A DNA stretch of 14,277 nt from contig CAJUOD010000044.1 in NCBI GenBank assembly GCA_910587875.1, positions 1 to 14,277 of the forward strand, read 5' to 3'. The notes below the pieces were generated by a model, which saw only the letters and a program-made list of their open reading frames with translations, was not told the DNA's origin and ran no database searches. This document shows positions 1 to 8,200 of the stretch, piece by piece. Every line of letters starts with the position of its first letter. The stretch's first letter is position 1. Origin of the DNA: an uncultured Oscillibacter sp. GTDB taxonomy: Bacteria > Bacillota > Clostridia > Oscillospirales > Oscillospiraceae. The position numbers were made by a program, and so were the translations under genes.

Positions 1-1
1 A

Positions 2-196
2 ATTTATAAGCGGGCGTATAAAAAATACTACGCTCGCTACATGAAGGGGAATATGAGTGAGACCGATTTCAAGACTTGGGCGGCGCAGGCGGCGGAGGAG
101 AGAGACGCCGCGATTGAAAAAGTGAAAGAGGCTTTGGACGAGGATTTGAAAGCACAGATTGTTGAGGAGCTGCGGAAGAAACTGAACCGCCAGTGA
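2..196 (+). CDS. C-terminal end of an unrecognised protein (5' truncated)
   Basis: An open frame enters from the left edge and stops with TGA at 194-196, giving the last 64 residues of a protein. The tail is highly charged and probably helical. It starts with a Lys/Arg/Tyr-rich segment (YKRAYKKYYARYMKG), followed by a Met-Ser-x-x-x-Phe-x-x-Trp element and a Glu/Lys-rich amphipathic helix ending KKLNRQ. Such basic Tyr-rich helices followed by an acidic tail occur in small accessory proteins of Clostridia mobile elements, but I cannot assign a family. It is separated by 57 bases from the next gene, which has its own ribosome binding site. Its GC content is lower than that of the following amr genes. 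Confidence 0.6.
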   Translation: MYKRAYKKYYARYMKGNMSETDFKTWAAQAAEERDAAIEKVKEALDEDLKAQIVEELRKKLNRQ

Positions 197-239
197 GCGC
201 GGCCCTATCTTTGTATACACAGGTGCAAACTATTTGGAC

Positions 240-245
240 AAGGAG
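240..245 (+). promoter_or_regulatory. Ribosome binding site of the amr operon
   Basis: AAGGAG lies 8 bases before the ATG at 254 and fixes that start. No convincing promoter is visible in the 57-base gap; the -35-like TTGTAT at 211 has no matching -10 box. Confidence 0.75.
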
Positions 246-253
246 AATTTGAT

Positions 254-1642
254 ATGCCGATTCTTGGAGCAGTCATCGTCCCCCACCCGCCGTTGATCAT
301 TCCCACCGTGGGGCGCGGGCGGGAGCGGGAGGTTCAGGCCACCATTGACGCGTACCGGACCGCCGCCAAGCGGGTGGCGGCCTGGGGGCCGGAAGTGCTG
401 ATCATCACCTCCCCCCACCAGATCATGTACACCGATTACTTCCACATCTCCCCGGGTCGGAGCGCATCCGGGGATATGTCCGCCTTCGGCGCGCCTGAAA
501 CGCGGCTGACGATCCGGTACGACGAGGCACTGCGGGACGAGCTCATCCGCCGGGCGGAGTCCGCCGGTCTCCGGGCCGGGACCCTGGGAGAGCGGGACCC
601 CGCCCTGGATCACGGGACCTTCCTGCCCCTGTATTTCCTCCGGGAGGCGGGGGTGAACTGTCCCATCCTCCGCGTCGGCCTGTCCGGCTTTTCTCCCCTG
701 GATCACTACCGGCTGGGCCAGTGCATTGCCCAGGCCGTGGAGGCCCTGGGCCGCCGGGCGGTGTTCGTCGCCAGCGGCGACCTGTCCCACAAGCTGAGGG
801 ACGGCGGGCCCTACGGCTTTGCCCCGGAGGGGCCGGAGTTCGACCGACAGATTACCGAGGCTATGGCGGCGGGGGATTTCCTGCGCTTTTTGACCATGGA
901 CCCCACGCTCTGTGACCGGGCGGCGGAGTGCGGCCTCCGGTCCTTCCAGATCATGGCTGGGGCGCTGGACGGTCTGGCGGTGGAGGCGGAGCTCCTCAGC
1001 TATGAGGGCGTCACCGGCGTGGGCTACGGGGTGGCGGTTTTCACCGTCACCGGCCCGGATGAAAACCGCCGGTTCGGGGAACAGTGCGAGGCCATGGAGC
1101 GGGCCCGGCTGGCGGAGAAAAAGGCCGCCGAGGACCCCTGGGTCAAGCTGGCCCGGCTGTCCCTGGAGACCTTTGTGAAAACGCGGAAGCGGCTGGAGCG
1201 TCTGCCGGACGGTCTGCCCGCTGAAATGACCGGCCAAGCCGCCGGGGCCTTTGTCTCCCTCCACGCCCACGGCCGGCTCTGGGGCTGCATCGGCACCACC
1301 GGGCCCACCACGGAGAGCGTGGCCTGGGAGATTGTCCAGAACGCGGTTTCCGCTTGCTCTCGGGACCCCCGGTTCATTCCGGTCGGCGTGGAGGAACTGG
1401 ACAGTCTGGAGTACAGCGTGGACGTGCTGGGCCAGCCGGAACCCATCTCCTCTCCGGCAGAGCTGGATGTGAAAAAGTACGGCGTGATTGTCTCCTGTGG
1501 TGGCCGCCGGGGCCTACTGCTGCCCGACCTGGAGGGCGTGGACACGGTGGAACAGCAGATCGACATCGCCCGACAGAAGGGCGGCATCAGCTCCCGGGAG
1601 AAGTACACCCTGGAGCGGTTTGAGGTGGTGCGGCATCTATGA
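254..1642 (+). CDS. amrA: AmmeMemoRadiSam system protein: MEMO-like (B) domain fused to AMMECR1 (A) domain
   Basis: This 462-residue protein joins two members of the AmmeMemoRadiSam trio. Residues 1 to about 268 are a MEMO/class III extradiol dioxygenase-like (LigB) fold. Seen are the N-terminal PHPPLI motif with His11, SPHQ with His55, DHG with His120 and SGDLSH with His179, the kind of His-rich metal pocket known in this superfamily. Residues about 295-462 are an AMMECR1 domain, with its signature LWGCIGT at 342-348, then DPRF-PV, LEYSVDVL and a YGVIVSCGGRRGLLLP block near 409-424. The start is the ATG with AAGGAG 8 bases upstream. The stop overlaps the start of the radical SAM gene by 4 bases (ATGA), so the two are translationally coupled. 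Separate A and B proteins are common in other genomes. The reaction of the system is not established; a role with the radical SAM partner is inferred from conserved clustering. GC-rich codons match the presumed backbone. Confidence 0.92.
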   Translation: MPILGAVIVPHPPLIIPTVGRGREREVQATIDAYRTAAKRVAAWGPEVLIITSPHQIMYTDYFHISPGRSASGDMSAFGAPETRLTIRYDEALRDELIRRAESAGLRAGTLGERDPALDHGTFLPLYFLREAGVNCPILRVGLSGFSPLDHYRLGQCIAQAVEALGRRAVFVASGDLSHKLRDGGPYGFAPEGPEFDRQITEAMAAGDFLRFLTMDPTLCDRAAECGLRSFQIMAGALDGLAVEAELLSYEGVTGVGYGVAVFTVTGPDENRRFGEQCEAMERARLAEKKAAEDPWVKLARLSLETFVKTRKRLERLPDGLPAEMTGQAAGAFVSLHAHGRLWGCIGTTGPTTESVAWEIVQNAVSACSRDPRFIPVGVEELDSLEYSVDVLGQPEPISSPAELDVKKYGVIVSCGGRRGLLLPDLEGVDTVEQQIDIARQKGGISSREKYTLERFEVVRHL

Positions 1643-2460
1643 TCTGTGAGCTGTGTTTTCATCACTGTGACCTGTCCGAGGGGCAGACCGGCCTTTGCCG
1701 GGCCAGGGCCTGCCGGGATGGTGAAATCGTCCCCTTAAACTACGGCAAGCTCACCAGTCTGGCCCTGGACCCCATTGAGAAAAAGCCCTTACGCCGGTTC
1801 CACCCCGGTAGCCTGATCCTGTCCGTGGGCAGCTTCGGGTGCAATCTACGCTGTCTCTTCTGCCAGAACCACGAGATTTCCATGGCTGGAGAAGGTACGC
1901 TTGCGACGGCGGAGCTGTCCCCAGAAGTGCTGGCGGACAAGGCGATGGAGCTGCGGCGCCATGGCAATATCGGCGTGGCCTACACCTACAACGAGCCGCT
2001 GGTGGGCTATGAGTACGTCCGGGACTGCGCCGCCCTGGTTCGTGAGCGGGGAATGGTCAACGTTCTGGTCACCAATGGAACGATTGAGGAAGCGCCTTGG
2101 CGGGAGTTGCTTTCCCTCATTGACGCCGCAAATATCGATCTGAAGGGCTTCACGCCGGAGTGGTATCGAAAACTGGGTGGTGACCTGGAGACGGTGAAAC
2201 GCTCCATCTCCCTGGCGGCGGAGCGGTGTCATGTGGAGGTGACCACGCTGCTGGTCCCCGGTGAGAACGACAACGAGGATGAAATCAGAAGTCTAGCCCG
2301 GTGGCTGGCGTCGGTGGATCGAAACATTCCTCTGCACTTGTCCCGGTTTTTTCCACGGTATCGGATGACAGATAAGCCGCCCACGCCGGTAGAGCGGGTG
2401 TACCGCCTGGCGGACGTGGCCAGGGAATATCTGTCCTTTGTCTATACGGGGAATTGTTGA
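1639..2460 (+). CDS. amrS: AmmeMemoRadiSam system radical SAM enzyme
   Basis: The product is a 273-residue radical SAM protein related to the PflA-type activases (COG1180-like). The [4Fe-4S]/SAM-binding CxxxCxxC motif is GCNLRCLFC, with Cys68, Cys72 and Cys75, followed by QNHEIS as usual in the family. The N-terminus has a second cysteine set (Cys3, Cys6, Cys10, Cys20) before the G-x-x-G-L-C-R-A-R stretch, possibly another metal site. Later blocks include YTYNEPLVGYEY, LVTNG and DAANIDLKGF, which build the TIM barrel, and a C-terminal HLSRFFPRY-M segment. The gene overlaps the preceding fusion gene by 4 bases, so both proteins should be made together. Its length is slightly under the roughly 330 residues of many family members, but N- and C-terminal landmarks are both present. 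The substrate is unknown. No clear terminator follows. Confidence 0.92.
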   Translation: MICELCFHHCDLSEGQTGLCRARACRDGEIVPLNYGKLTSLALDPIEKKPLRRFHPGSLILSVGSFGCNLRCLFCQNHEISMAGEGTLATAELSPEVLADKAMELRRHGNIGVAYTYNEPLVGYEYVRDCAALVRERGMVNVLVTNGTIEEAPWRELLSLIDAANIDLKGFTPEWYRKLGGDLETVKRSISLAAERCHVEVTTLLVPGENDNEDEIRSLARWLASVDRNIPLHLSRFFPRYRMTDKPPTPVERVYRLADVAREYLSFVYTGNC

Positions 2461-2487
2461 GGCAGCTTGGAGATTTGACAAGAACAG

Positions 2488-2516
2488 TTGAAAAGTTAAC
2501 CAATAATTGATATGAT
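2488..2516 (+). promoter_or_regulatory. Sigma-A type promoter of the hsd operon
   Basis: TTGAAA at 2488-2493 and TATGAT at 2511-2516 are separated by exactly 17 bases. TG at 2508-2509 makes an extended -10. The AT-rich gap 2461-2551 between GC-rich amrS and hsdM has no other good pair; the TTGACA at 2475 is 30 bases from the -10 and so is too far. Transcription would start near 2523. An AAAGGA at 2534-2539 serves hsdM, with a rather long 12-base spacing. Confidence 0.7.
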
Positions 2517-2551
2517 AGCTGGGAAAAGTTTGCAAAGGACGGTACTCTCTC

Positions 2552-4156
2552 ATGGCCAAGAAAAAAGCGGAAGAGACATTAAAGTTAGACACAATACTTT
2601 TTAAATGTCGTGATATCTTGCGTAAAGCGCGCAACTCCGGTTCATTCTTTGAGAAACGGGATATGATGCTCACGCTGGTATTCCTGCGCTTTATTGGCGA
2701 AAAATTTGAGGACGGCGTTGAAAATCTGCGGCAGAATCTGCTCAAAGAGGGGCTTGATCTTGACGATGAAGCAATTAAAGCCGCTTTTTTGGATGATCCA
2801 ACTTTCACGGACGGCACATATAACCTGCCCATAGAGGCCCGCTGGCAGACGATTATCAACACGCCCGCACCGAAATTGAATGTTGCCCTTGATACCGCTT
2901 TGCACAGTATCGCCGCCAGCAGCAGACAACTGAAGGGCTGTTTTGTTGAAGGTACCTTTACCACGCGCAACCTGGCGCCGAACGATATCAAGCAGGTCGT
3001 CGACGAAGTTGGCAAAATCAGCCACAAGGCATTTGGCGAGGAAAAAGACCTGATTGGCCGGGTTTATGAATACTTCCTCAAGGAATTTGCGGTAAACGCA
3101 ACCAAAGAGGAAGGGGAGTTTTATACGCCCCATGACGTCGTGCAGCTGATCGCCGCTATGATAGAGCCGTTTGACGGTACGCTTTACGACCCCTGCTGCG
3201 GGTCGGGGGGCATGTTTGTGCAGAGCGCAGATATTATCCGGGAAAAGCACGGCGATATCAGCCGGATCAATGTTTATGGTCAGGAGAAAGAGGCCGCGAC
3301 CTATCGCCTGGCAAAGATGAATCTTGCTTTGCGCGGGATCAGCCATCATCTTGGCGGAGAAAGCGATTCCACCTTTACCCACGATTTGCACAAGGGACTT
3401 TACTTTCACTACATCATGGCAAATCCGCCTTTTAATCTAAAGGGATGGTATGACGAAAATTTGAAAAGCGACTCCCGCTGGGTGGATTATGGAACGCCGC
3501 CCGAAAGCAATGCCAACTATGCCTGGATACTGCACATGCTTTCCCATCTAAAGCCACTGGACGGCGTGGCTGGGTTCCTTCTGGCAAACGGCGCGCTGGG
3601 CGACAGCGACACCCTGGAAATCCGGAAAAAGCTGATTCAAAATGACAAGGTAGAAGCGATTGTCATTCTTCCCCGTGAACTCTTCATCACAACGGATATC
3701 AGCGTCACGCTCTGGATTTTGAACCAGAACAAGAAGGGCGGCGCTTACCATGGCAGAAACCTGCGCCGCCGGGAGCATGAAATTCTCTTTATGGATCTGC
3801 GTACCTGGACAGAGAATCCGGTGAAGGGCGAGGGCAAAAAGAAGGTGTGCTTAACTACAGAGCAAATTCAGAAAGCGGCCGGCATCTATCACACTTGGCA
3901 AAACGAGGGAACAGACGGGACAAAGTACGAAGCGCCGGAGCTTTACCGTAGTGTTAGTATGGACGAGATTAAAAAATATGGCTGGAGCCTGATACCGAGT
4001 AAGTATATTGAGTTCATTGACCACGATTTGGAAATTGATTTTCCTGCGGAAATGAAACGAATTCAGCAAGAAATGCAGGAGGTTCTGGCTCTGGAAAAAC
4101 AGTCCCAGAAAACACTGGAAGAGGCTTTCAAGGGGATTGGTTATGGGATTAATTAA
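2552..4156 (+). CDS. hsdM: Type I restriction-modification system, N6-adenine DNA methyltransferase subunit M
   Basis: HsdM transfers a methyl group from S-adenosylmethionine to N6 of adenine in the site chosen by HsdS; two M and one S form the methylase. The 534-residue length is normal. Residues about 10-140 are the helical HsdM N-terminal domain (SGSFFEKRDMMLTLVFLRFI). The catalytic domain follows: EFYTPHDVVQLIAAM, motif I DPCCGSGGMF from residue 213 (SAM binding), and motif IV NPPF at 291-294 (catalytic). YAWILHMLSHLKP and the LPRELFITTDISVTLWIL block complete the fold. The C-terminal part (residues about 480-534) is a helix likely to contact HsdS. The start ATG is preceded by AAAGGA. The gene is first in an hsdM-hsdS-hsdR operon, and its last 14 bases overlap hsdS. 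No disabling mutation is visible. Confidence 0.96.
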   Translation: MAKKKAEETLKLDTILFKCRDILRKARNSGSFFEKRDMMLTLVFLRFIGEKFEDGVENLRQNLLKEGLDLDDEAIKAAFLDDPTFTDGTYNLPIEARWQTIINTPAPKLNVALDTALHSIAASSRQLKGCFVEGTFTTRNLAPNDIKQVVDEVGKISHKAFGEEKDLIGRVYEYFLKEFAVNATKEEGEFYTPHDVVQLIAAMIEPFDGTLYDPCCGSGGMFVQSADIIREKHGDISRINVYGQEKEAATYRLAKMNLALRGISHHLGGESDSTFTHDLHKGLYFHYIMANPPFNLKGWYDENLKSDSRWVDYGTPPESNANYAWILHMLSHLKPLDGVAGFLLANGALGDSDTLEIRKKLIQNDKVEAIVILPRELFITTDISVTLWILNQNKKGGAYHGRNLRRREHEILFMDLRTWTENPVKGEGKKKVCLTTEQIQKAAGIYHTWQNEGTDGTKYEAPELYRSVSMDEIKKYGWSLIPSKYIEFIDHDLEIDFPAEMKRIQQEMQEVLALEKQSQKTLEEAFKGIGYGIN

Positions 4157-5291
4157 GTATAAATTGGGTGAGTTGATAGAGCTATGTGATATGCGAAATT
4201 ATGATGGCGTATATATGCTTGACGATATCAGGGGAATTTCAACGAGCAAGGAGTTTATAGATACTAAAGCAAATATGGATGGTGTCAGTTTGTCTTCTTA
4301 TAAAGTTGTGAATTACCAAGAGTTTGCATATGTTGCGGATACTTCAAGACGAGGTGATAAAATAGCCCTTGCATTTAACGATGGTGAACGGGCAATTTTA
4401 ATATCATCCATTTATACCGTTTTTCGTGTATCGAGAAGAGATATTTTGCTTTCTGACTATCTTTTTATGTACTTCAATCGCCCCGAATTTGATCGCTATG
4501 CACGCTTTAATTCCTGGGGATCCGCAAGGGAAACGTTTGACTGGGATATCATGTGTGAGTCGGAAATTAACCTTCCAGATATTATAGTCCAACAGAAATA
4601 TATTGATATCTATAATTCCATGCTGGCAAATCAACGTAGCTATGAGCGCGGGTTGGTGGATTTGAAACTTGTTTGCGATGGATGTATCGAAGATTTGCGG
4701 CGAAAGATGTTGTGTAAAAAAATAGGACCATATCTAATTGAAAGCAATCAGCAAAACGATATGGGCCTGACTGCTGATTCAGTCAGGGGATTGACGACAA
4801 GCAAAGAAGTAATTTCCACTAAAGCAGATATGGCTGGTGTTAGCCTTGACAACTACAAAGTGGTCAAGCCCGGACAAATTGCTTATGTTCCAGATACATC
4901 CAGGCGTGGCGGTAAGATTTCACTGGGATTCAATAATACAATGGAATCTTTTTTGGTATCTTCTATTTCCACTGTGTTTGGGACAAATCATGAACTTTTA
5001 CTTCCAGATTATTTGATGCTTTTTCTTACAAGAGCAGAGTTTGACCGCTATGCACGCTTTAATTCCTGGGGGTCCGCAAGAGAGACTTTTGACTGGAATG
5101 AAATGTGTAATGTTCAGATTCCAATACCGGATATCGGCGTACAAAAAGCAATCGCAGACATCTACCATGCGTACATTACAAGAAAAAGAATCAGCGAACA
5201 GCTCAAAGCCCAAATCAAAGATATCTGCCCCATTCTGATTCGGGGCTCGCTGGAGGAAGGAGGCGGCAATGCCAAAACTGCAAAGCTATAA
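4143..5291 (+). CDS. hsdS: Type I restriction-modification system specificity subunit S with two near-duplicate target-recognition domains
   Basis: HsdS holds two target-recognition domains (TRDs), each reading one half of a split DNA site, and conserved helices that set the spacing and dock HsdM. The reading frame opens at TTG 4137. I choose ATG 4143 because AAGGGG lies 7 bases before it and the product then starts MGLIKYKLGELIEL, typical of the family. It is 382 residues long. TRD1 runs about 3-160, with a helical linker about 160-195; TRD2 runs about 195-350, with terminal helices to 382. The two TRDs align almost throughout. Each begins RG(I/L)(S/T)TSKE (Arg30 and Arg215) and shares GVSL--YKVV, DTSRRG-KI and the identical block FDRYARFNSWGSARETFDW (from 116 and from 300). 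Each ends PDI-VQ before the helices. TRDs of one HsdS are usually unrelated, so this is unusual and predicts a palindromic bipartite target. The gene is far more AT-rich than hsdM and hsdR, as is common for swapped specificity genes. It overlaps hsdR by 23 bases. Confidence 0.95.
   Translation: MGLIKYKLGELIELCDMRNYDGVYMLDDIRGISTSKEFIDTKANMDGVSLSSYKVVNYQEFAYVADTSRRGDKIALAFNDGERAILISSIYTVFRVSRRDILLSDYLFMYFNRPEFDRYARFNSWGSARETFDWDIMCESEINLPDIIVQQKYIDIYNSMLANQRSYERGLVDLKLVCDGCIEDLRRKMLCKKIGPYLIESNQQNDMGLTADSVRGLTTSKEVISTKADMAGVSLDNYKVVKPGQIAYVPDTSRRGGKISLGFNNTMESFLVSSISTVFGTNHELLLPDYLMLFLTRAEFDRYARFNSWGSARETFDWNEMCNVQIPIPDIGVQKAIADIYHAYITRKRISEQLKAQIKDICPILIRGSLEEGGGNAKTAKL
4488..4546 (+). repeat. 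Direct repeat copy 1 inside hsdS (TRD1)
   Basis: This 59-base stretch is about 90 percent identical to 5040-5098, with about 6 differences that are nearly all synonymous. It encodes the identical FDRYARFNSWGSARETFDW block of both TRDs. The copies lie 552 bases apart in the same frame. Confidence 0.9.
5040..5098 (+). repeat. Direct repeat copy 2 inside hsdS (TRD2)
   Basis: This is the partner of the repeat at 4488-4546. Because the copies are in phase (552 bases = 184 codons), recombination between them would delete one TRD-sized unit and leave an open half-length hsdS. Confidence 0.9.
5255..5263 (+). promoter_or_regulatory. Ribosome binding site of hsdR inside the hsdS end
   Basis: GGAAGGAGG ends 5 bases before the ATG at 5269. 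The site and start both lie inside the hsdS reading frame, so hsdR translation is coupled to hsdS. Confidence 0.85.
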
Positions 5292-8200
5292 CGGCCGCTA
5301 TTGCGAGTCGGATTATGAGAACGCGTTCCTCGGCTTTTTGGAGGAGGAGGACTGGCAGTACCTCCCCGGCGGCAGCATTCCCCGCGCTTCGCGGCGAGAA
5401 GTTCTGTACACAGACGATCTGGAGCTGTTTTTGCGCAATACCAATCCGGACCTGGTCCCGGAGGAGATTTGCCAGATTATCGACACGGTTCGTTTGGCAG
5501 GTGCGGAGAGCGAGTTTTCGACGCTCCATAAAATTTATGGCTGGATGGTGGACGGCATCCAGTTTACACCGCAGAGCGGTCTTCCCCGGATGGTGGCGCT
5601 CATTGACTTTGACAAACCAAAAAACAATATTTTCCGCGCCGTCAATCAGTTTACCGTGGAGTATACCAACAACGGGCAGACGGAAACCCGCCGCCCGGAT
5701 ATCCTTTTATTTGTGAACGGAATGCCGCTGTGCGTGATGGAGCTGAAAAACCCCGCCGACGTGCGTGCGACGATCCACGACGCCTGGAAACAGATCAATG
5801 TCCGCTATTGGCGGGATATTCCGGGTCTTCTGCACTACTGTCCTTTGGCCTGCATTTCCGACGGGGTCAAAACGCGGTTGGGCACCGTACGTACCCCCTA
5901 TGAGCATTTTTACGCCTGGCGCCGGGTAAATGACGGTGACAAGGTATCTACACTTCCCTTTGAAGAAACGCGAACCATGGTAAAGGGTGTGTACAGCCCG
6001 GAGAGATTCCTTGAGATATTCCGAGACTACATTTATTTCCAGGACAGCGAGTATGACGGCGAGGAGAGGGAAATCGTCTGCCGGTATCCGCAGTTTTTTG
6101 CCACGCGGCTTTTGAAGAAAAGTATCATCAAGTCCGTTGCTGAGAAAAGCGGCAAGGGCGGCACTTATTTTGGCGCGACCGGCTGCGGAAAAACATATAC
6201 CATGGCATTCCTGGCCCGTCAGCTTGCTCTTCGCTGTACCGATGTGCCGGAAATCGGTTCTCCTACCATCGTGATGATCGTTGACCGGGACGAGCTGCAA
6301 AAGCAGGGTGCGCAGCTCTTTACCAAAAGCAAGGAGTTTCTGAATCTTGGGGAGGTCCGCGTTGTCCCCAGCCGCAGCGTACTGCGGCAGGAGCTGGGCG
6401 CCCGTAAAAGCGGCGGCTTCTACATCTGTACGATCCAGAAATTCTGCGACCGGAAAGATGATAAAATTGGCCTGATTAACAATCGGGCGAATATTATCTG
6501 CTTCTCTGATGAAGCCCACAGAACACAGATTGAACATGCGAACCGAATCAAATTCAGCGAAGACGCGGACAAAAACATGAAAGCGATGGTGTCCAAGCCA
6601 TACGCGAAGGTCCTGAAAGAGGCGTTCCCCCAGGCCACGTTTGTGGGCTTTACCGGCACGCCAATTGACCAAACCTACCAGACGTTTGGCGCTGAAATTG
6701 ACCGCTATACCATGGATCAGGCGGTCGCCGACGGACTCACGGTATCCATCAAGTACCATCCCCGAATCGCTAAGGTTTTGCTTGACCAGGAAAAGGTCCG
6801 GCAGATCGAGGATTACTACAGGAAATGTTTTGATGACGGCGCCACGGAAGAAGATATCGAAGCCAGTAAAAAGGCGATGAGCTCTATGGAGATTATTCTG
6901 GGGGAATCTTCCCGCTTGGAGCGCCTTGCCGTCGATATTCACGACCACTATGTTTCCGCATGCGCCAATGATCCGGGCAGGGTACAAAAGGCAATGATTG
7001 TGTGCTCCAACAGGCAAATTGCCTATGACCTGCTGCAGAAGTTCAGGGAAAAGTATCCTGAGTGGTTTGAGGAAAAGAAAGCGCCTGATGGAATTTCCCC
7101 TTCCGAAGAAGAGCTGCGCGAGTTAAAGCCGATGCCCTTTATCGCCATGGTGGCAAGCGTTGGCAAAGATGATGATAAAAAAATGTATGACTATCTTGGA
7201 GGCGTTCGGAACAGTAAGCGTTCAGAAGAGCTGGACACGGCCTTCAAGCAGGATAAGTCAAATTTCCATATCGCGATTGTCGTGGATATGTGGATCACGG
7301 GCTTTGACGTTCCTTCCCTTACATACATGTATAATGATAAACCGCTGAAACGGCACTTGCTGATCCAGACAATCAGCCGGGTTAACAGAAAATATCCAGG
7401 CAAAGAGTATGGCTTTATTGTTGACTACATCGGCATCCGTGACAATATGCGCGAAGCCATGAAAATTTATGGAGGAGACAGCTCCATTGCGCCATCGGCT
7501 GATGATGTGGAACAGGCCATGGGTATGTTCAGAGAAGAACTGTCGATTCTGAAAGATCTGTTTGCCGGTTATGATCTGACGCCGTTCCTTGACCCTGCCG
7601 GAGATCCAGTCCGTAGGTATAAACTTTTGGCAAAGGCAGCTGAATATGTTTTTGTTTCCACGCAGGAACTGCAAAAAGAAAGCCAGGACGGAAAACGTGT
7701 TGACAAGGTGTCGTTTAAGAAGTATTTCCTGGAGACGGTCAAAAGAATGCGGGGAGCTTATGACATCTGCCAGCCCTCTGGTGAATTGGCTGAAGATGAA
7801 TCCGCCCTCGCGCAGTGCTTTATGGCGATTGCGGGTTTTGTCCGAAAGATGAGTGGAACAGACACAGAAGTTGACACCGACACGATGAATCGCCATGTTG
7901 CAAGAATGGTTGAAGAGGCACTGAAATACAGCAAAGTTGAGAATGTCCTGGAAGATGGTGAACAAGAGGATATTTTCAGCCCAGAGTATTTTGAAAAACT
8001 TTCGGATGTAAAAATGCCGGCATCCAAGTTGGAAGTGTTGGTAAAATTGCTTCGCAGGAATATAACAGAGTACGGCAAAACAAACCGGATAGCCGCAAAG
8101 AAATACCAGGAAATGCTTGAGGAAACGATTAGACAGTATCATGAACGGAGAAAACATCTGACAGCGGAAGAAGCTGGTGAGGCCCAAGAGCAAACGTCCG

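Noticed and set aside
230..1270. Long minus-strand open frame opposite the MEMO-AMMECR1 gene
   Set aside because: It is a shadow of a GC-rich gene: no ribosome binding site, Pro/Gly/Arg-rich low-complexity product, and the plus frame has clear family motifs.
2475..2480. TTGACA as -35 box of the hsd promoter
   Set aside because: It is 30 bases from the only good -10; TTGAAA at 2488 has the proper 17-base spacing.
5707..7017. 436-codon minus-strand open frame opposite hsdR
   Set aside because: It has no recognisable domain or ribosome binding site and lies wholly inside hsdR with intact helicase motifs on the other strand.
7177..7183. A7 tract in hsdR as a phase-variation site
   Set aside because: It is short, lies in ordinary Asp-Lys-Lys coding sequence, and has no special position; unlike the hsdS tract it would simply inactivate the protein.
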